64,000 bases of DNA, taken from the NCBI GenBank assembly GCA_021604665.1, contig BQJK01000005.1, positions 62,001-126,000 of the forward strand, given 5' to 3'. The notes beneath the pieces were generated by a model, which saw only the letters and a list, made by a program, of their open reading frames with translations, was not told the origin of the DNA and made no database searches. This DNA comes from Rhodomicrobium sp. Lineage in GTDB: Bacteria; Pseudomonadota; Alphaproteobacteria; Rhizobiales; HXMU1428-3. The position numbers were made by a program, and so were the translations under genes. Shown here piece after piece: positions 46,343-56,777 of this stretch; position 1 is the stretch's first letter, and every line of letters starts with the position of its first letter.

Positions 46343-47458
46343 CTACGGCCCTGCCATCGGCAGCCGTTTCGTCAGCGCCAATGTCATCCCCAATAACGAA
46401 CATGACCCAATCATCGAGGTACCCCCATAAGAGATCAGCGGTAAAGTCATCCCCTTCGCTGGAATAAGCCCCAGGTTAACGCTCATGTTAATCATCGTTT
46501 GCAAGGCAAATAACAGCATCAACCCTGAAACCGCATAGCGGATAAACGCACTTTCCAAGCCGCGCACCCGCAACAGAGAGAGAAACACAATCCCCCCATA
46601 AAGCAGCAGCAATAAGAGGCACGCCATCACCCCAAATTCATCGGCAATTGCGGCAAAAATAAAATCATTATGCGCATCAGGGAGATATTGCTCTGCAAGG
46701 CTGCCCTCACCCGGCCCACGGCCAAACCAACCGGCTTGCCGAAACGCCTCGAGCGCCCGAGCGATCTGGTAATTCTCACCTGATGGATCAAGGAAGTGAT
46801 TAATCCGGCTCGCAACATGCGGTAGAAAATTATAAGCCACCATAATCAACCCAAGCCCGGCAATAATAAACACCAACACCCAAAACCACGCCAGCCCGGC
46901 CATAAAAAACATGCCAGCCCAGGTGACAGTCAGCAACAGCGTTTGCCCAAAATCAGGTTGCAGGATGAGCAAAAAACTACAAACCACAAACAATATAATC
47001 GCCAACCAGTAAGCCGGCACATCACGGCGCTGCCGTCCTTCTGCAAAGGCCCAGGCCGTAATGATGATAAAAGCAGGCTTTAAAATTTCAGAGGGCTGAA
47101 TGGAAAAGCCAGCAAAGCGCAGCCAACGGCTAGCGCCATTAATCTCCGGCCCAATCAACAACACAAGCACCAGCGCAACGAGTGAAGCCAGAACCAAACC
47201 TAAGGCCAGACGGCGCACCAGTTTCGGCGTTAACAGGGAGGTTATAATCATCACCACAGCGCCAAGCATCACAAATATGAGCTGCCGTTCAACAAAATAG
47301 AAATGCGGCAAATCCCGGCGTATGGCCACCGGCGGGCTAGCGGAAAGCAGCATAACGATACCAACAACCAGCAGCAAACCGGCCAACATCAGCACCGAGC
47401 GGTCAATCGTGAACCACCATTCGGTCAGCAAACTCCGCTCAGAACGGGAGACCACCAT
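46343..47458 (-). CDS. ftsW: Peptidoglycan glycosyltransferase FtsW
   Basis: FtsW is a SEDS-family membrane glycosyltransferase that polymerises lipid II at the septum together with FtsI. The 371-residue protein has about ten hydrophobic segments. SEDS motifs seen are NGASRWLRFAGFSIQPSEILKPAF, PDFGQTLLL, FLDPSGENYQIARALEAFRQAGWFGRGPGEG, PDAHNDFIFAAIADEFG and LPLISYGGTSMIGS. It begins 3 bases after the murD stop. The first ATG at 47458 is used. Confidence 0.96.
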   Translation of the reverse strand: MVVSRSERSLLTEWWFTIDRSVLMLAGLLLVVGIVMLLSASPPVAIRRDLPHFYFVERQLIFVMLGAVVMIITSLLTPKLVRRLALGLVLASLVALVLVLLIGPEINGASRWLRFAGFSIQPSEILKPAFIIITAWAFAEGRQRRDVPAYWLAIILFVVCSFLLILQPDFGQTLLLTVTWAGMFFMAGLAWFWVLVFIIAGLGLIMVAYNFLPHVASRINHFLDPSGENYQIARALEAFRQAGWFGRGPGEGSLAEQYLPDAHNDFIFAAIADEFGVMACLLLLLLYGGIVFLSLLRVRGLESAFIRYAVSGLMLLFALQTMINMSVNLGLIPAKGMTLPLISYGGTSMIGSCSLLGMTLALTKRLPMAGP

Positions 47459-47461
47459 GGC

Positions 47462-49009
47462 TTAGCCCCCCTCTCCCGGTTGGGTTACATCCTTTATCTT
47501 TGAAACAATCTCGCTAAACGCGCCGCCTCTAACCTCAAAATTCGGATATTGATCAAAACTCGCCGCCGCGGGAGAGAGCAAAACAGCCACTTCATTAACC
47601 GGCGTCTCAAAGCCATCAGCTACCATCTCAGAGCTAATATCAGCGCTAACAGCCGCCCTTAACGCCGCCGTCACTGCCGTATCCATCTCACCGCAAATCT
47701 CATATGCAATGCCAGCTTCATCAAGGGTTTCAGCAAACATCTCAGCAGCTTCCCCAATCAGAAACACCTGCCGTACCGCACCGAGATGCGGAATAAGGCT
47801 CTCAATGCCGCCCTCTTTGGCCCGCCCGCCTGCAATCCAGTAAATATCATCAAAGCTCTTAAGCGCCTGCTGGCTGGCCTCGGCATTGGTCGCCTTGGAA
47901 TCATTGATAAACAAAACCCGGCGGTCGCCAACAAAAAGGCTACCAACTTCTTGCATCCTGTGCGCAAGCCCCGGGAAGCTCAGCAACCCAGCAACCAATC
48001 CCTCATGGTTTTCCGTCACCGCGCGGGCCAGGAGAAAGGCAAAAGCTGCGTTTTGCGCATTGTGACGCCCTCTCAGCGAGCGCGCCATTGTCAGGTCAAA
48101 CTCTCTCGTCGCAACGCCGCCCTCAATGAGCTGAAATCCCTGCTCAGAAATCACAGCCCCCTCAGCAATGCCAGCCTCAGAACTCACAAATTGAAACCGC
48201 CCCCCCGGCGGCATATCATGAGCAATCATCCGGCAATAGCTATCATCCACCGAGAGCACACCAAGGCCTGAGGGCAGCTCATCCCCGCCGTTAACACCGC
48301 CACTTAATTGGTCAAAAATTCGCGCTTTCACTGCCGCATAATTCTCAACCGTGCCATGCCGGTCAATATGATCTGGGGAGATATTTAAAAGCCCTGCCGC
48401 TGTTGGCTTTAAAGAGGGGGTCAAATCTATCTGGTAAGAAGAAAGCTCGAGCACATAAATATGCCCCTCTCCAAATTGAGGCATATCAAGCACCCCAAAC
48501 CCAATATTACCGCCCATAACGGCACGTTCGCCAGCCTCTTGCAAAATATGCGTTGTAAGCGCCGTCGTGGTTGATTTGCCATTGGTGCCGGTGATGACAA
48601 TCACCTGGTCAGCCTGCGTCTTTGAAGGGGAAACATCACTGTCACCAGTGTTAGCCTCAGCAGTGTTTGCTTCAGTGTTGTGCAATAAATATTCCGAGAA
48701 GAATAATTCAGTATCGCCAATCACCGGGACAAAAGCCGCGCGGGCCTTTTCCACCACCCAATGCGGCTTCGGATGTGTAAGCGGCACGCCGGGCGACAGC
48801 ACCAGCGCATCTATCTGGCTCCAATCTGCGGTTTTAAGATCAGAGACGACAAAACCTTTCGCAACAGCCTCATTTAGGCGCGCTTCGGTATCATCATAGA
48901 CAATTACTGCCGCACCGCCGGCCGTTAAGGCAGCGGCCGCGCTGAAGCCAGAGATTCCAAGGCCAAATACTGCAACCCTTTTGCTCTCATAAGCTGTAAT
49001 CGGGATCAT
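47462..49009 (-). CDS. murD: UDP-N-acetylmuramoylalanine-D-glutamate ligase MurD
   Basis: MurD adds D-glutamate to UDP-MurNAc-L-Ala. The 515-residue protein shows VAVFGLGISGFSAAAAL (N-terminal Rossmann part), VLSPGVPLTHP, the P-loop VITGTNGKSTTTAL, GGNIGFGVLDMP, LELSSYQIDLTP, LNISPDHIDRHG and INDSKATNAEASQQAL. It is longer than E. coli MurD (438) because of inserts, including a low-complexity NTEANTAEANTGDSDVS stretch just before the P-loop and another near the C terminus. Confidence 0.96.
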   Translation of the reverse strand: MIPITAYESKRVAVFGLGISGFSAAAALTAGGAAVIVYDDTEARLNEAVAKGFVVSDLKTADWSQIDALVLSPGVPLTHPKPHWVVEKARAAFVPVIGDTELFFSEYLLHNTEANTAEANTGDSDVSPSKTQADQVIVITGTNGKSTTTALTTHILQEAGERAVMGGNIGFGVLDMPQFGEGHIYVLELSSYQIDLTPSLKPTAAGLLNISPDHIDRHGTVENYAAVKARIFDQLSGGVNGGDELPSGLGVLSVDDSYCRMIAHDMPPGGRFQFVSSEAGIAEGAVISEQGFQLIEGGVATREFDLTMARSLRGRHNAQNAAFAFLLARAVTENHEGLVAGLLSFPGLAHRMQEVGSLFVGDRRVLFINDSKATNAEASQQALKSFDDIYWIAGGRAKEGGIESLIPHLGAVRQVFLIGEAAEMFAETLDEAGIAYEICGEMDTAVTAALRAAVSADISSEMVADGFETPVNEVAVLLSPAAASFDQYPNFEVRGGAFSEIVSKIKDVTQPGEGG

Positions 49010-49032
49010 CGCCCCTCCAAGAGGTCTAGGAT

Positions 49033-50121
49033 TTAGCGCAGCTTCAAGGTGCTAAGACCAATCAAAGCCAGCACCACAGCTATAATCCAAAACCGCACCA
49101 CAATGGTCGGCTCAGACCAGCCTTTATGTTCATAATGATGGTGCAAGGGGGCCATGCGAAACACCCGCTTGCCCGTTAGCTTGAATGAGGCGACCTGCAC
49201 GATCACAGAAACAGCCTCCAGCACGAACAACCCGCCCACAATCGCTAAAACAAGCTCATGCTTGGTAGCAACCGCAATCGCCCCCAGCGCCCCACCAAGG
49301 GCTAGTGAACCGGTATCCCCCATAAATATCATGGCAGGCGGTGCGTTAAACCACAAAAAGCCAAGCCCCGCCCCAACAAGCGCCCCGCAAATAATCAACA
49401 ACTCACCCGTCAGAGCCACAAAATGAATTTGGAGATAATCAGCAAAAGTGGCATGCCCAACAAGATAGGCAATCAGCCCAAAAGTTGCAGCGGCAATCAT
49501 CACCGGCACAATGGCCAAGCCATCAAGCCCATCTGTCAGGTTCACCGCATTGCCAGCACCCGCAATCACCAGCGAGCCAAAACAGATAAACAGGACCGGG
49601 CCAAGGTCGATCAGTAAGTCTTTGAAAAACGGCACAGTTAGCGACGTTGAAAACGGCTCTTTGCCTGAGGACATAAAAACAGTGCAGGCAATCGCTGCAA
49701 TGAGCAATTCCAGCCCCAATCTGATCCGCCCAGAAAAGCCAGAACTCGTCCGCTTCGCAACTTTCAGATAATCATCGTAAAAACCAATCATGCCGTAAGC
49801 GATTGTTACAAACAGCACCACCCACACATAACTATTGCGAAGGTTGCCCCAAAGAATGGTCGACACAAACAGCGCCGCCAAAATCATCAAGCCGCCCATA
49901 GTCGGCGTGCCCTGTTTTTCAATAATATGCCGCTGCGGCCCATCTTCCCGGATTGGTTGGCCCTTGCCTTGGCGTATGCGCAGATTTTTGATCAGGTAAG
50001 GGCCAAATAGAAACACAAACAATAATGCCGTCATAATGGCACCGCCTGTGCGGAAGGTAATGTAGCGGAATACATTCAGCACCCCGAACTGATCTGACAG
50101 CCCAACCAATTCATAAAGCAT
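49033..50121 (-). CDS. mraY: Phospho-N-acetylmuramoyl-pentapeptide transferase MraY
   Basis: MraY transfers phospho-MurNAc-pentapeptide to undecaprenyl phosphate, giving lipid I. The 362-residue protein has ten hydrophobic helices and the family motifs [18 protein letters not shown] (catalytic Asp pair), [25 protein letters not shown] and [14 protein letters not shown]. It is in line with murF (129 bases upstream) and murD (23 bases downstream). Confidence 0.97.
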   Translation of the reverse strand: MLYELVGLSDQFGVLNVFRYITFRTGGAIMTALLFVFLFGPYLIKNLRIRQGKGQPIREDGPQRHIIEKQGTPTMGGLMILAALFVSTILWGNLRNSYVWVVLFVTIAYGMIGFYDDYLKVAKRTSSGFSGRIRLGLELLIAAIACTVFMSSGKEPFSTSLTVPFFKDLLIDLGPVLFICFGSLVIAGAGNAVNLTDGLDGLAIVPVMIAAATFGLIAYLVGHATFADYLQIHFVALTGELLIICGALVGAGLGFLWFNAPPAMIFMGDTGSLALGGALGAIAVATKHELVLAIVGGLFVLEAVSVIVQVASFKLTGKRVFRMAPLHHHYEHKGWSEPTIVVRFWIIAVVLALIGLSTLKLR

Positions 50122-50250
50122 TGACTATTCCCTCATCAACATATTCAGCGATCCCCCCATAAAGTTACCGTCAGCATTGCTTCAGGGCCTTAGGGTAAAG
50201 TCAGCCAGTTTTAACTCAATTCAGTTGAAACGCCGTCACGATCAAATTCA

Positions 50251-51687
50251 TCATGTGGCATCTTCTGCAGCAAAAGCATCGGTAATCGCCGTCACAACCC
50301 GGCTCATTTCACTACCCAGCGACCCTTTTACCATAACAACATCACCGCCCTTAAGCGCGCTAACAACAGCTTGGCTCAACTCTTTCGCTGTCAGGGCATA
50401 AGCCCCCTGAACAGCCTCAGGCAAAGCTTCATAAAGCCCGGCCATAATTTCACCAGCCGCATAAACCTTATCAATTTCAAGGTCCTCGATTAGCGGCGCT
50501 AATTCAAGGTGATAATGCCCAGCATTGTCCCCAAGTTCCAACATATCGCCAATCACAGCGATGCGCCGTGTATAATTAACGCTGGTTATAGCGGCAAGTC
50601 CCCGGAGTGCAATAGCCATTGAGGCAGGATTTGCATTATAACTCTCATCAATCAGCAAAATGCTCCCGTCTGCATCTTGCAGTTTATGGCGAACCCCGCG
50701 CCCTTCAGGCGGCTCCAGCGTAGAAAGCGCCGGGGCAGCACGCGCCAGATCAGCGCCGCAAAGCTTCACGGCAGCCAGCGCAGCCAACATGTTCACCGCC
50801 ACATGAACACCCGCCTGAGCTAAAATAAACTCTTGATTTTCCTCAAATATTTCTGCGGAAACACGGCTACCTTCACTATCAAACTGGCCACCAATCATCC
50901 GGGCTTCAGCGGCAGGCGCCTTACCAAAGGGAACGATGCGAGCAACACCAGCCGCCATTGCCTTTTCAACCAGCCGGTCATAATGCGGGTTATCAACAGG
51001 CAAAATGGCCACGCCGCCTTCAACTAGCCCGTCAAAAATCTCAGCTTTAGCATCAGCGATTTCAACTTCATTGTTAAAATGGCCAATATGAACTGGCGCA
51101 ATGGTCGTAATGAGCGCCGCATCAGGCCTGATCATTTTGGAAAGCGGTGAAATTTCTCCCGCATGGTTCATCCCCACCTCAAAGATGGCAAAATCAGTGT
51201 CTCTTGGCATCCGCGCCAGAGATAAAGGCACACCCCAATGGTTGTTAAATGACTTAACTGAGGCATGGGTCTTTCCGCAGCGCTCCAACATCACCCGCAG
51301 CGCTTCTTTGGTGCCTGTTTTGCCGGCGCTACCGGTGACAGCAATCACTTTGCCGCTCATCCGCTCGCGCGCCGCCCGGCCCATGGCTTCGAGTGCCACT
51401 AGCGGATCCGGAACACGAATAAGCACACCCTCATCGCACTCTGGTACATAATCAACCTTAACCAACGCCGCCGCCGCCCCAGCCGCAACCGCAGCACCAA
51501 CAAACTGATGCCCATCCTGAGATACACCCATGATAGCCACGTAAAGAGCCCCAGGTGATAATGTGCGGCTGTCTATTGAAACGGATGAGAACTCAAGCCG
51601 CTCCATTTCATCAAGCGGCAATGGCGCCCCGCCCTTTGTAACAATGCCACCAGTCGCTTTCACAATCTCAGCCACAGTCCACAACAC
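50251..51687 (-). CDS. murF: UDP-MurNAc-tripeptide D-alanyl-D-alanine ligase MurF
   Basis: MurF attaches D-Ala-D-Ala to the UDP-MurNAc-tripeptide. I choose a GTG start at 51687, giving fMet-LWTVAEIVKATGG, the standard MurF opening, because AAAGGAG ends 8 bases before it. A TTG at 51747 would add 20 residues without a ribosome site. The 478-residue protein shows SVSIDSRTLSPGALYVAIMG, the P-loop VTGSAGKTGTKEALR, SFNNHWGVPLSLAR, FEVGMNHAGEI and LLIDESYNANPASM. It lies 81 bases after murE with this start. Confidence 0.95.
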   Translation of the reverse strand: MLWTVAEIVKATGGIVTKGGAPLPLDEMERLEFSSVSIDSRTLSPGALYVAIMGVSQDGHQFVGAAVAAGAAAALVKVDYVPECDEGVLIRVPDPLVALEAMGRAARERMSGKVIAVTGSAGKTGTKEALRVMLERCGKTHASVKSFNNHWGVPLSLARMPRDTDFAIFEVGMNHAGEISPLSKMIRPDAALITTIAPVHIGHFNNEVEIADAKAEIFDGLVEGGVAILPVDNPHYDRLVEKAMAAGVARIVPFGKAPAAEARMIGGQFDSEGSRVSAEIFEENQEFILAQAGVHVAVNMLAALAAVKLCGADLARAAPALSTLEPPEGRGVRHKLQDADGSILLIDESYNANPASMAIALRGLAAITSVNYTRRIAVIGDMLELGDNAGHYHLELAPLIEDLEIDKVYAAGEIMAGLYEALPEAVQGAYALTAKELSQAVVSALKGGDVVMVKGSLGSEMSRVVTAITDAFAAEDAT

Positions 51688-51768
51688 AAGCAAAGCTCCT
51701 TTATTCGGGTTTAGCCCCAGCGAAAAATGCGCCGCAAATTTATTCAATTAAACTTTGACCCGCGCAGA

Positions 51769-53280
51769 TCAAAACGTAGCTAAAATTCTCGCCACGACCT
51801 CATGGTCTGAAAATGGCAACACAGTGTCGCCAACAATCTGGCCGGTTTCATGCCCTTTGCCAGCCACCAGCAATAAATCACCTGGCTGCATCTCTTTTAT
51901 AGCCGTTTCAATAGCAAGCGCCCGGTCACCAATTTCTATCGCCCCCGGTGCCGCCACAAGAATTTCTGAGCGGATTTGGGACGCCTCTTCACCACGGGGG
52001 TTATCATCTGTTACATAGCTTACATCAGCCAGCGAAATAGCAACCTCCCCCATCATAGCCCGTTTGCCTTTGTCTCGGTCGCCGCCGCAACCAAAAACAA
52101 CCAACAGCCGGTTCTGAACATAAGGCCGTAAAGCCTCAATCGCCGTTGCCAGCGCATCAGGCGTGTGGGCATAATCAATAAACACAGGGGCTCCGTTTTT
52201 ATCCCCAGCCCATTCCAACCGGCCTTTAGCACCGTGAAGTTCGCTAATTTCACCAAGCGCTTCCAACAGCGGCACACCGCCAGCCGCCACCAGCGCTGCC
52301 GCAACCAAAGCATTGCTGGCTTGGAAATCACCAACCAACGGCAAGCTCACCTCACTTACCCCCCGATGATGCTGCAACACAAGCCGTTGGCTAAAGCCGT
52401 CCCGCTCAATCGAGCGCACATTCAAATATCGACCCTGCTCACCAATGGTCATCACATTGATCATCCGCGCATTGCAAATATCTATAATCTCGTCAGCGCC
52501 TTCAACATCAGCATCAATCACCGCCACACCATCTGGCTCCAACAGCTCAGAAAATAGCCGCTTCTTTTCCGCAAAATAAGCTTCAAAACTGCCATGGTAA
52601 TCAAGGTGATCACGGGTAATATTGGTGAAGGCCGCGGCTTTAAAGGTCATACCATCAAGCCGGCGTTGTGCCAGACCATGGCTGGAGGCCTCCAGCACCA
52701 AATGGTCAACCCCCTCACCAACAAGCTCATGGATAATTTCATGTAGGGTAACAGGGTCAGGTGTGGTGTGCGCAAGTTTGCGCTCCCCGCTTTTAGAGAC
52801 AACGCCAATGGTCCCAAGGCTAGCCCCGTTAATACCCAGCCCCAACCAGATCTGGCGCACAAAGCTCGCAACAGAAGTTTTCCCATTCGTGCCCGTCACC
52901 CCCATCACAATTTCAGGCAATGGGGCGTAATATTTAGCCGCCAGTTTAGCAAGCACAAGCCGTGGGTCCGGGTGCTTAACAACCGCAATATCATCAGGAA
53001 TGTAATTTTGATAGGAAGGATGGGTGACAATCGCAGAGGCACCAGCCGCCAGCGCTTTCGGGATAAAGCGAGCCCCGTCCGCCGCAACACCTGGCAACCC
53101 GGCAAATAGAAACCCCGCCTCAACCTGTCGGCTATCAGCCGTCAGGCCAGCAATCGTCACATTCGGACCAGTAACTTCAACAGGTTCACCTGCCAATACT
53201 GCACCAGTCAGTACTGCACCAGCAGAGGTTTCCCCATCCGGGGTTAAAATGTCAGAAATCAGCTCGGAAAACTTCATCAA
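51769..53280 (-). CDS. murE: UDP-MurNAc-L-Ala-D-Glu:meso-diaminopimelate ligase MurE
   Basis: MurE adds meso-diaminopimelate as the third residue of the stem peptide. The 503-residue protein has GLTADSRQVEAGFLFAGLPG, the P-loop GVTGTNGKTSVASFV, LEASSHGLAQRRLDG, NITRDHLDYHG with the carbamylated-Lys region, VFIDYAHTPDAL and VVFGCGGDRDKGKR. The DNPRGEE motif selects meso-DAP over lysine, so the wall type can be read from it. It is followed by murF and preceded by ftsI. Confidence 0.97.
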   Translation of the reverse strand: MMKFSELISDILTPDGETSAGAVLTGAVLAGEPVEVTGPNVTIAGLTADSRQVEAGFLFAGLPGVAADGARFIPKALAAGASAIVTHPSYQNYIPDDIAVVKHPDPRLVLAKLAAKYYAPLPEIVMGVTGTNGKTSVASFVRQIWLGLGINGASLGTIGVVSKSGERKLAHTTPDPVTLHEIIHELVGEGVDHLVLEASSHGLAQRRLDGMTFKAAAFTNITRDHLDYHGSFEAYFAEKKRLFSELLEPDGVAVIDADVEGADEIIDICNARMINVMTIGEQGRYLNVRSIERDGFSQRLVLQHHRGVSEVSLPLVGDFQASNALVAAALVAAGGVPLLEALGEISELHGAKGRLEWAGDKNGAPVFIDYAHTPDALATAIEALRPYVQNRLLVVFGCGGDRDKGKRAMMGEVAISLADVSYVTDDNPRGEEASQIRSEILVAAPGAIEIGDRALAIETAIKEMQPGDLLLVAGKGHETGQIVGDTVLPFSDHEVVARILATF

Positions 53281-53347
53281 AATCGGGGCCTGTCATACCA
53301 GGCCCAGCCCCACAAAAATTAAATGATTATGGGCAAAACTTATGAAG

Positions 53348-55048
53348 TTAACGCAGCTCCGTCAAACGATTCAACACCGGATAAAAAGGTTTTACTTTAA
53401 AAAGCGGAGCCAGTCTCGAGATAATACGACCTGTGGTTGGCGCCGCATTGGCACCAGCTACTGTCAAATTGCTGGAAGCCTTAGTCGCCTGCGGTTCATC
53501 GAGCATGACAAACACCAGATATTCGGGCCGATCATAAGGGAAAATACCAACAAAACTCGTCCGCACTTTATCCTTGGAATATTTCCCCTTAACAACCTTA
53601 TTCGCAGTGCCGGTTTTACCGCCGACCTGATAAGGGCCAACATCTGCACGCCGCGCCGTACCATGATCAGAGGTCACATTAAGCCGCAGTAATTTACGGA
53701 TCTTATCGCTCGTATCAACAGAGACAACCCGCTCACCCAGGGCCTTGCCTTCCCGTTCAGACCGCTTAATGAAGGTCGGTGGCACATAAATACCCCCATT
53801 CACAAGCGCCCCAACCGTTGCCGCAAACTGAAGCGGCGGCAAAGCCAAGCCATGCCCATAAGACGCAGTAGCTGAATGCACTTCGCCCCAGCGTTTCGCA
53901 GTTTCAGGGGCACGCATCTGGCCAATTTCAGTTTCAATAGGATCAAGAAGGTGAAGTTTTTTCAAAAATGCACGATGCGCCTTTGGCCCAGCTTTCAGCG
54001 CGAGCTTTGCGGTGCCTATGTTGGAAGAGCGCACAAATATATCTTCAAGAGTAAGCTTACCCTTCACACCATGGTAATCAGAAATAGAGTGGCTGCCAAT
54101 TTTCAATGGCCCCGTCACATCTATTTTGCTTTTCATGGTCGCAAGTTTCTTGTCCAGCACCATCGCCATTGAAACAGTTTTAAAGACAGAACCGAGCTCA
54201 TAGACACCACCGCTAATCCGGTCGATACGATCATTCGATAATTTTGAAGTCGGGTTCTGCGGGTCAACACTCGGCAATGAAGATAAAGCCACAACCTCAC
54301 CGCTATTCACATTCATCACCAGCCCCGCCGCAGCTTTCGCCTTATAGCGGCTCATGGCTGAGGCGAGCTCCTGTTGCAACACATGGCTTGCCGCAATATT
54401 TACAGACAGCGTCACCGGATCATTCGCCCGTACATTTAGCGATAATGGCGCTTGCTCTCTTTTATGATCAATATATTTCTCAATGCCAGAGCGGCCAACA
54501 TTATCGATATCAACATGCCCAAGCACAAACCCCGCTAGCTGCCCTTTCGGGTAAACACGGCGGATTTCTTTAGTTACATCGACGCCAGGCAAACCAAGGT
54601 CAAACACCTCTTGCGCCACTTTCGGATGAAGCCCGCGTTTGATAAACACAAACTGGCGGTCTTCATGGCTCATCTGCCGCAAAAGGTCCATTTCATCAAG
54701 ATCAGGCAACTTAGACTTAAGCTTCTTTACAACCTTCGCCGGCTCCATCAATCCTGACGGATCAGCATAAAGCGAAGGCGCTTCAATATCTGTCGCCAGC
54801 AACTGCCCCTCACTATCAAGAATATCAGGGCGAAATTTTTGCACACCAAGCGGTGAAGCTCGGTGAATTTTAACCGTTTTTTCTTTTAACACCGCTAGCG
54901 AAACCAGATTGCCACCAACAAGCGAGAAGATGGCAAAAAGACCGCAAAGCACCATTGCCTGGCGCAATTGAAACTGCCCGCGAGCGGTCGGGCTATTGCT
55001 ACCACTATCGCCGATCGTTAAACGGCTAAACATCTTTGTTTTTGTCAT
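53348..55048 (-). CDS. ftsI: Septal transpeptidase FtsI (PBP3)
   Basis: FtsI is the class B penicillin-binding protein that crosslinks septal peptidoglycan with FtsW. The 566-residue protein has a membrane anchor (about 30-50, AMVLCGLFAIFSLVGGNLVSLAVL), a PBP dimerisation region (RPDILDSEGQLLATDI) and the transpeptidase domain with the nucleophile motif SVFK (GSVFKTVSMAM), SSN in VRSSNIGTAKL and KTG in VGGKTGTAN. Its start overlaps the ftsL stop by 4 bases (55048-55045). Confidence 0.96.
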   Translation of the reverse strand: MTKTKMFSRLTIGDSGSNSPTARGQFQLRQAMVLCGLFAIFSLVGGNLVSLAVLKEKTVKIHRASPLGVQKFRPDILDSEGQLLATDIEAPSLYADPSGLMEPAKVVKKLKSKLPDLDEMDLLRQMSHEDRQFVFIKRGLHPKVAQEVFDLGLPGVDVTKEIRRVYPKGQLAGFVLGHVDIDNVGRSGIEKYIDHKREQAPLSLNVRANDPVTLSVNIAASHVLQQELASAMSRYKAKAAAGLVMNVNSGEVVALSSLPSVDPQNPTSKLSNDRIDRISGGVYELGSVFKTVSMAMVLDKKLATMKSKIDVTGPLKIGSHSISDYHGVKGKLTLEDIFVRSSNIGTAKLALKAGPKAHRAFLKKLHLLDPIETEIGQMRAPETAKRWGEVHSATASYGHGLALPPLQFAATVGALVNGGIYVPPTFIKRSEREGKALGERVVSVDTSDKIRKLLRLNVTSDHGTARRADVGPYQVGGKTGTANKVVKGKYSKDKVRTSFVGIFPYDRPEYLVFVMLDEPQATKASSNLTVAGANAAPTTGRIISRLAPLFKVKPFYPVLNRLTELR

Positions 55049-55458
55049 TCACCTGGCTCCGATACACTCTCAAACCCATTAATGTCAGTGATAAAATCTT
55101 TTAAATCCTGGCCCTTTGCCGGTTCAAAATTAATTTTCCTGACGAAAGGCGTCGGCTTCGCAGCCACCGGCTTTTGAGGCAGGCGCGGCACATCATTTAG
55201 TTCGCGAAAGGAAATGATTTGTTTGGGAGAAAGCGGCTTAAGGCCAAGTTCACTTGCAAGCTGGTCTATGCGCGCAGGCTGGGTAAGCACACTCCATTCA
55301 GCTTTTAACACCGCTAATTGCGAGCGCTCAGCGTCAATTTGCCGGCGCAACTCGACAGCAGTGAGCTGCAAACTGCGGGTGTCATATTTCAGCTTATAGA
55401 GGACCGCCGTGACGCTCAGCGTAGCGACGAAAACAACAATAGTGATTATACGCAACAT
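55045..55458 (-). CDS. ftsL: FtsL-like cell division protein
   Basis: A 137-residue bitopic protein. An N-terminal membrane helix (about 3-21, RIITIVVFVATLSVTAVLY) is followed by a coiled coil (about 30-65) and LGLKPLSPKQIISF, which matches the FtsL end motif. FtsL joins FtsB and FtsQ and activates FtsWI. Sequence conservation in this family is low, so position between rsmH and ftsI is an important part of the call. The C-terminal 50 residues are longer than in E. coli. Confidence 0.88.
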   Translation of the reverse strand: MLRIITIVVFVATLSVTAVLYKLKYDTRSLQLTAVELRRQIDAERSQLAVLKAEWSVLTQPARIDQLASELGLKPLSPKQIISFRELNDVPRLPQKPVAAKPTPFVRKINFEPAKGQDLKDFITDINGFESVSEPGE

Positions 55459-55508
55459 AAACCTTACTCAATCATCACAATTACACATGATGGACGCGAA
55501 CAAACTTT

Positions 55509-56552
55509 TTACAATTGCAGTGGTTTCAAACCCAGCACCGCTTCATCATACTCAATAAAGGGTGCCTCAAGCCGCACTGCCGCTCGTAACACTGCTGAGC
55601 GAGACCGTGGATTTTCTTCAATCTCAGCCCTATCAGCTTTAACAGGTTTAGGGTTAATGATCTGGAAACTCGGGCAGGTTTCTTTATTAACATCAGGTAA
55701 ATGTCTGGATTGATTTGGCACACGACCAGCCGCAAGCCGCATAAAAGCCTTAACAATTCGATCCTCAAGGGAGTGGAATGAAACAACCACAAGCCGGCCA
55801 CCAGGTTTCAATATTTTGCTCGCAGCGTTCAACCCCTGCAACAATTGCCCAAGCTCATCATTGAGATAAATACGCAAAGCCTGAAAAGAGCGCGTCGCCG
55901 GATGGATCTTGTCATTATGTTTTTTGCCGACCACTTTCTCGATCAGCGCAGCAAGGTCACCGGTCTCTTTAAAGGGTTCAGTTTCCCGGCGGGCAACAAT
56001 CGCCCGCGCGATATAACGGGATTTTCTCTCATCCCCAAACCGCCACAGCACCGTTGCGATCTCTTCTTCTGAAAGGCCGTTAACAAGGTCAGCCGCTGTT
56101 GGCCCTTCTTGCGACATCCGCATATCCAGCGGACCATTATTACGGAACGAAAAGCCCCGGCGCTCCTGATCAAGCTGCATTGAGGAAACACCAATATCAA
56201 GCACCACCCCATCAACCAAAGGGTCAATCCTGCAACTTTTGGCAACAGACGCCATATGCGCCTCAAGATCAGAAAAACGCCCCCGCACCATTTGTAGCTT
56301 TGGCCCAAATTCGCGCAGCATATCTCTGGCACCAGCAATCGCATCAGGGTCCTGGTCAATACCAATCACCGTGCAATCCGCCGCCTCTAATATCCCGCGT
56401 GTATAGCCGCCGGCACCAAAGGTTCCATCAACAATCACATCACCATCTTTAGGGGCAACCATTTCAAGCATCGGCTTGAAAAGGACAGGAATGTGACGGC
56501 GGGTACCGCCTGCAAAGCCATCGGTCTCTTTCGCCTTGCTCACCATCATCAT
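55509..56552 (-). CDS. rsmH: 16S rRNA m4C1402 methyltransferase RsmH (MraW)
   Basis: RsmH methylates N4 of C1402 in 16S rRNA using SAM. The start is placed at the first of three consecutive ATG codons (56552), with AAAGGG 6 bases upstream; ATG 56570 has no such site. The 347-residue protein shows RRHIPVLFKPMLEM, VDGTFGAGGYTRGIL (SAM binding), VDGVVLDIGVSSMQLDQ, RGFSFRNNGPLDMRM, HPATRSFQALRIYLNDEL and VVSFHSLEDRIVKAFM. It is 207 bases downstream of mraZ and 50 bases upstream of ftsL. Confidence 0.96.
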   Translation of the reverse strand: MMMVSKAKETDGFAGGTRRHIPVLFKPMLEMVAPKDGDVIVDGTFGAGGYTRGILEAADCTVIGIDQDPDAIAGARDMLREFGPKLQMVRGRFSDLEAHMASVAKSCRIDPLVDGVVLDIGVSSMQLDQERRGFSFRNNGPLDMRMSQEGPTAADLVNGLSEEEIATVLWRFGDERKSRYIARAIVARRETEPFKETGDLAALIEKVVGKKHNDKIHPATRSFQALRIYLNDELGQLLQGLNAASKILKPGGRLVVVSFHSLEDRIVKAFMRLAAGRVPNQSRHLPDVNKETCPSFQIINPKPVKADRAEIEENPRSRSAVLRAAVRLEAPFIEYDEAVLGLKPLQL

Positions 56553-56777
56553 CCCTGACCCTTTACACATCGAGGCACAAAAAAGTCTCCGCCTCGCAAT
56601 CTACATCCATAAGACCCATCACCACTAAGCTGAAGAGCCACTCACAGTTCCTGAAAAATTCTAAATTCCATCGCGCTTGATAACGCCACACAGCAGTAAG
56701 CATAAACTATTGGCCACATTATGCGCGACCCACAAAGCGGCCTATCCCGCGACACGGATCAATCCTTACTTTAGAGA

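Noticed and set aside
46175-46396. 73-codon + strand frame in the murG-ftsW gap
   Set aside because: No ribosome site, no domain, and it runs into ftsW on the other strand.
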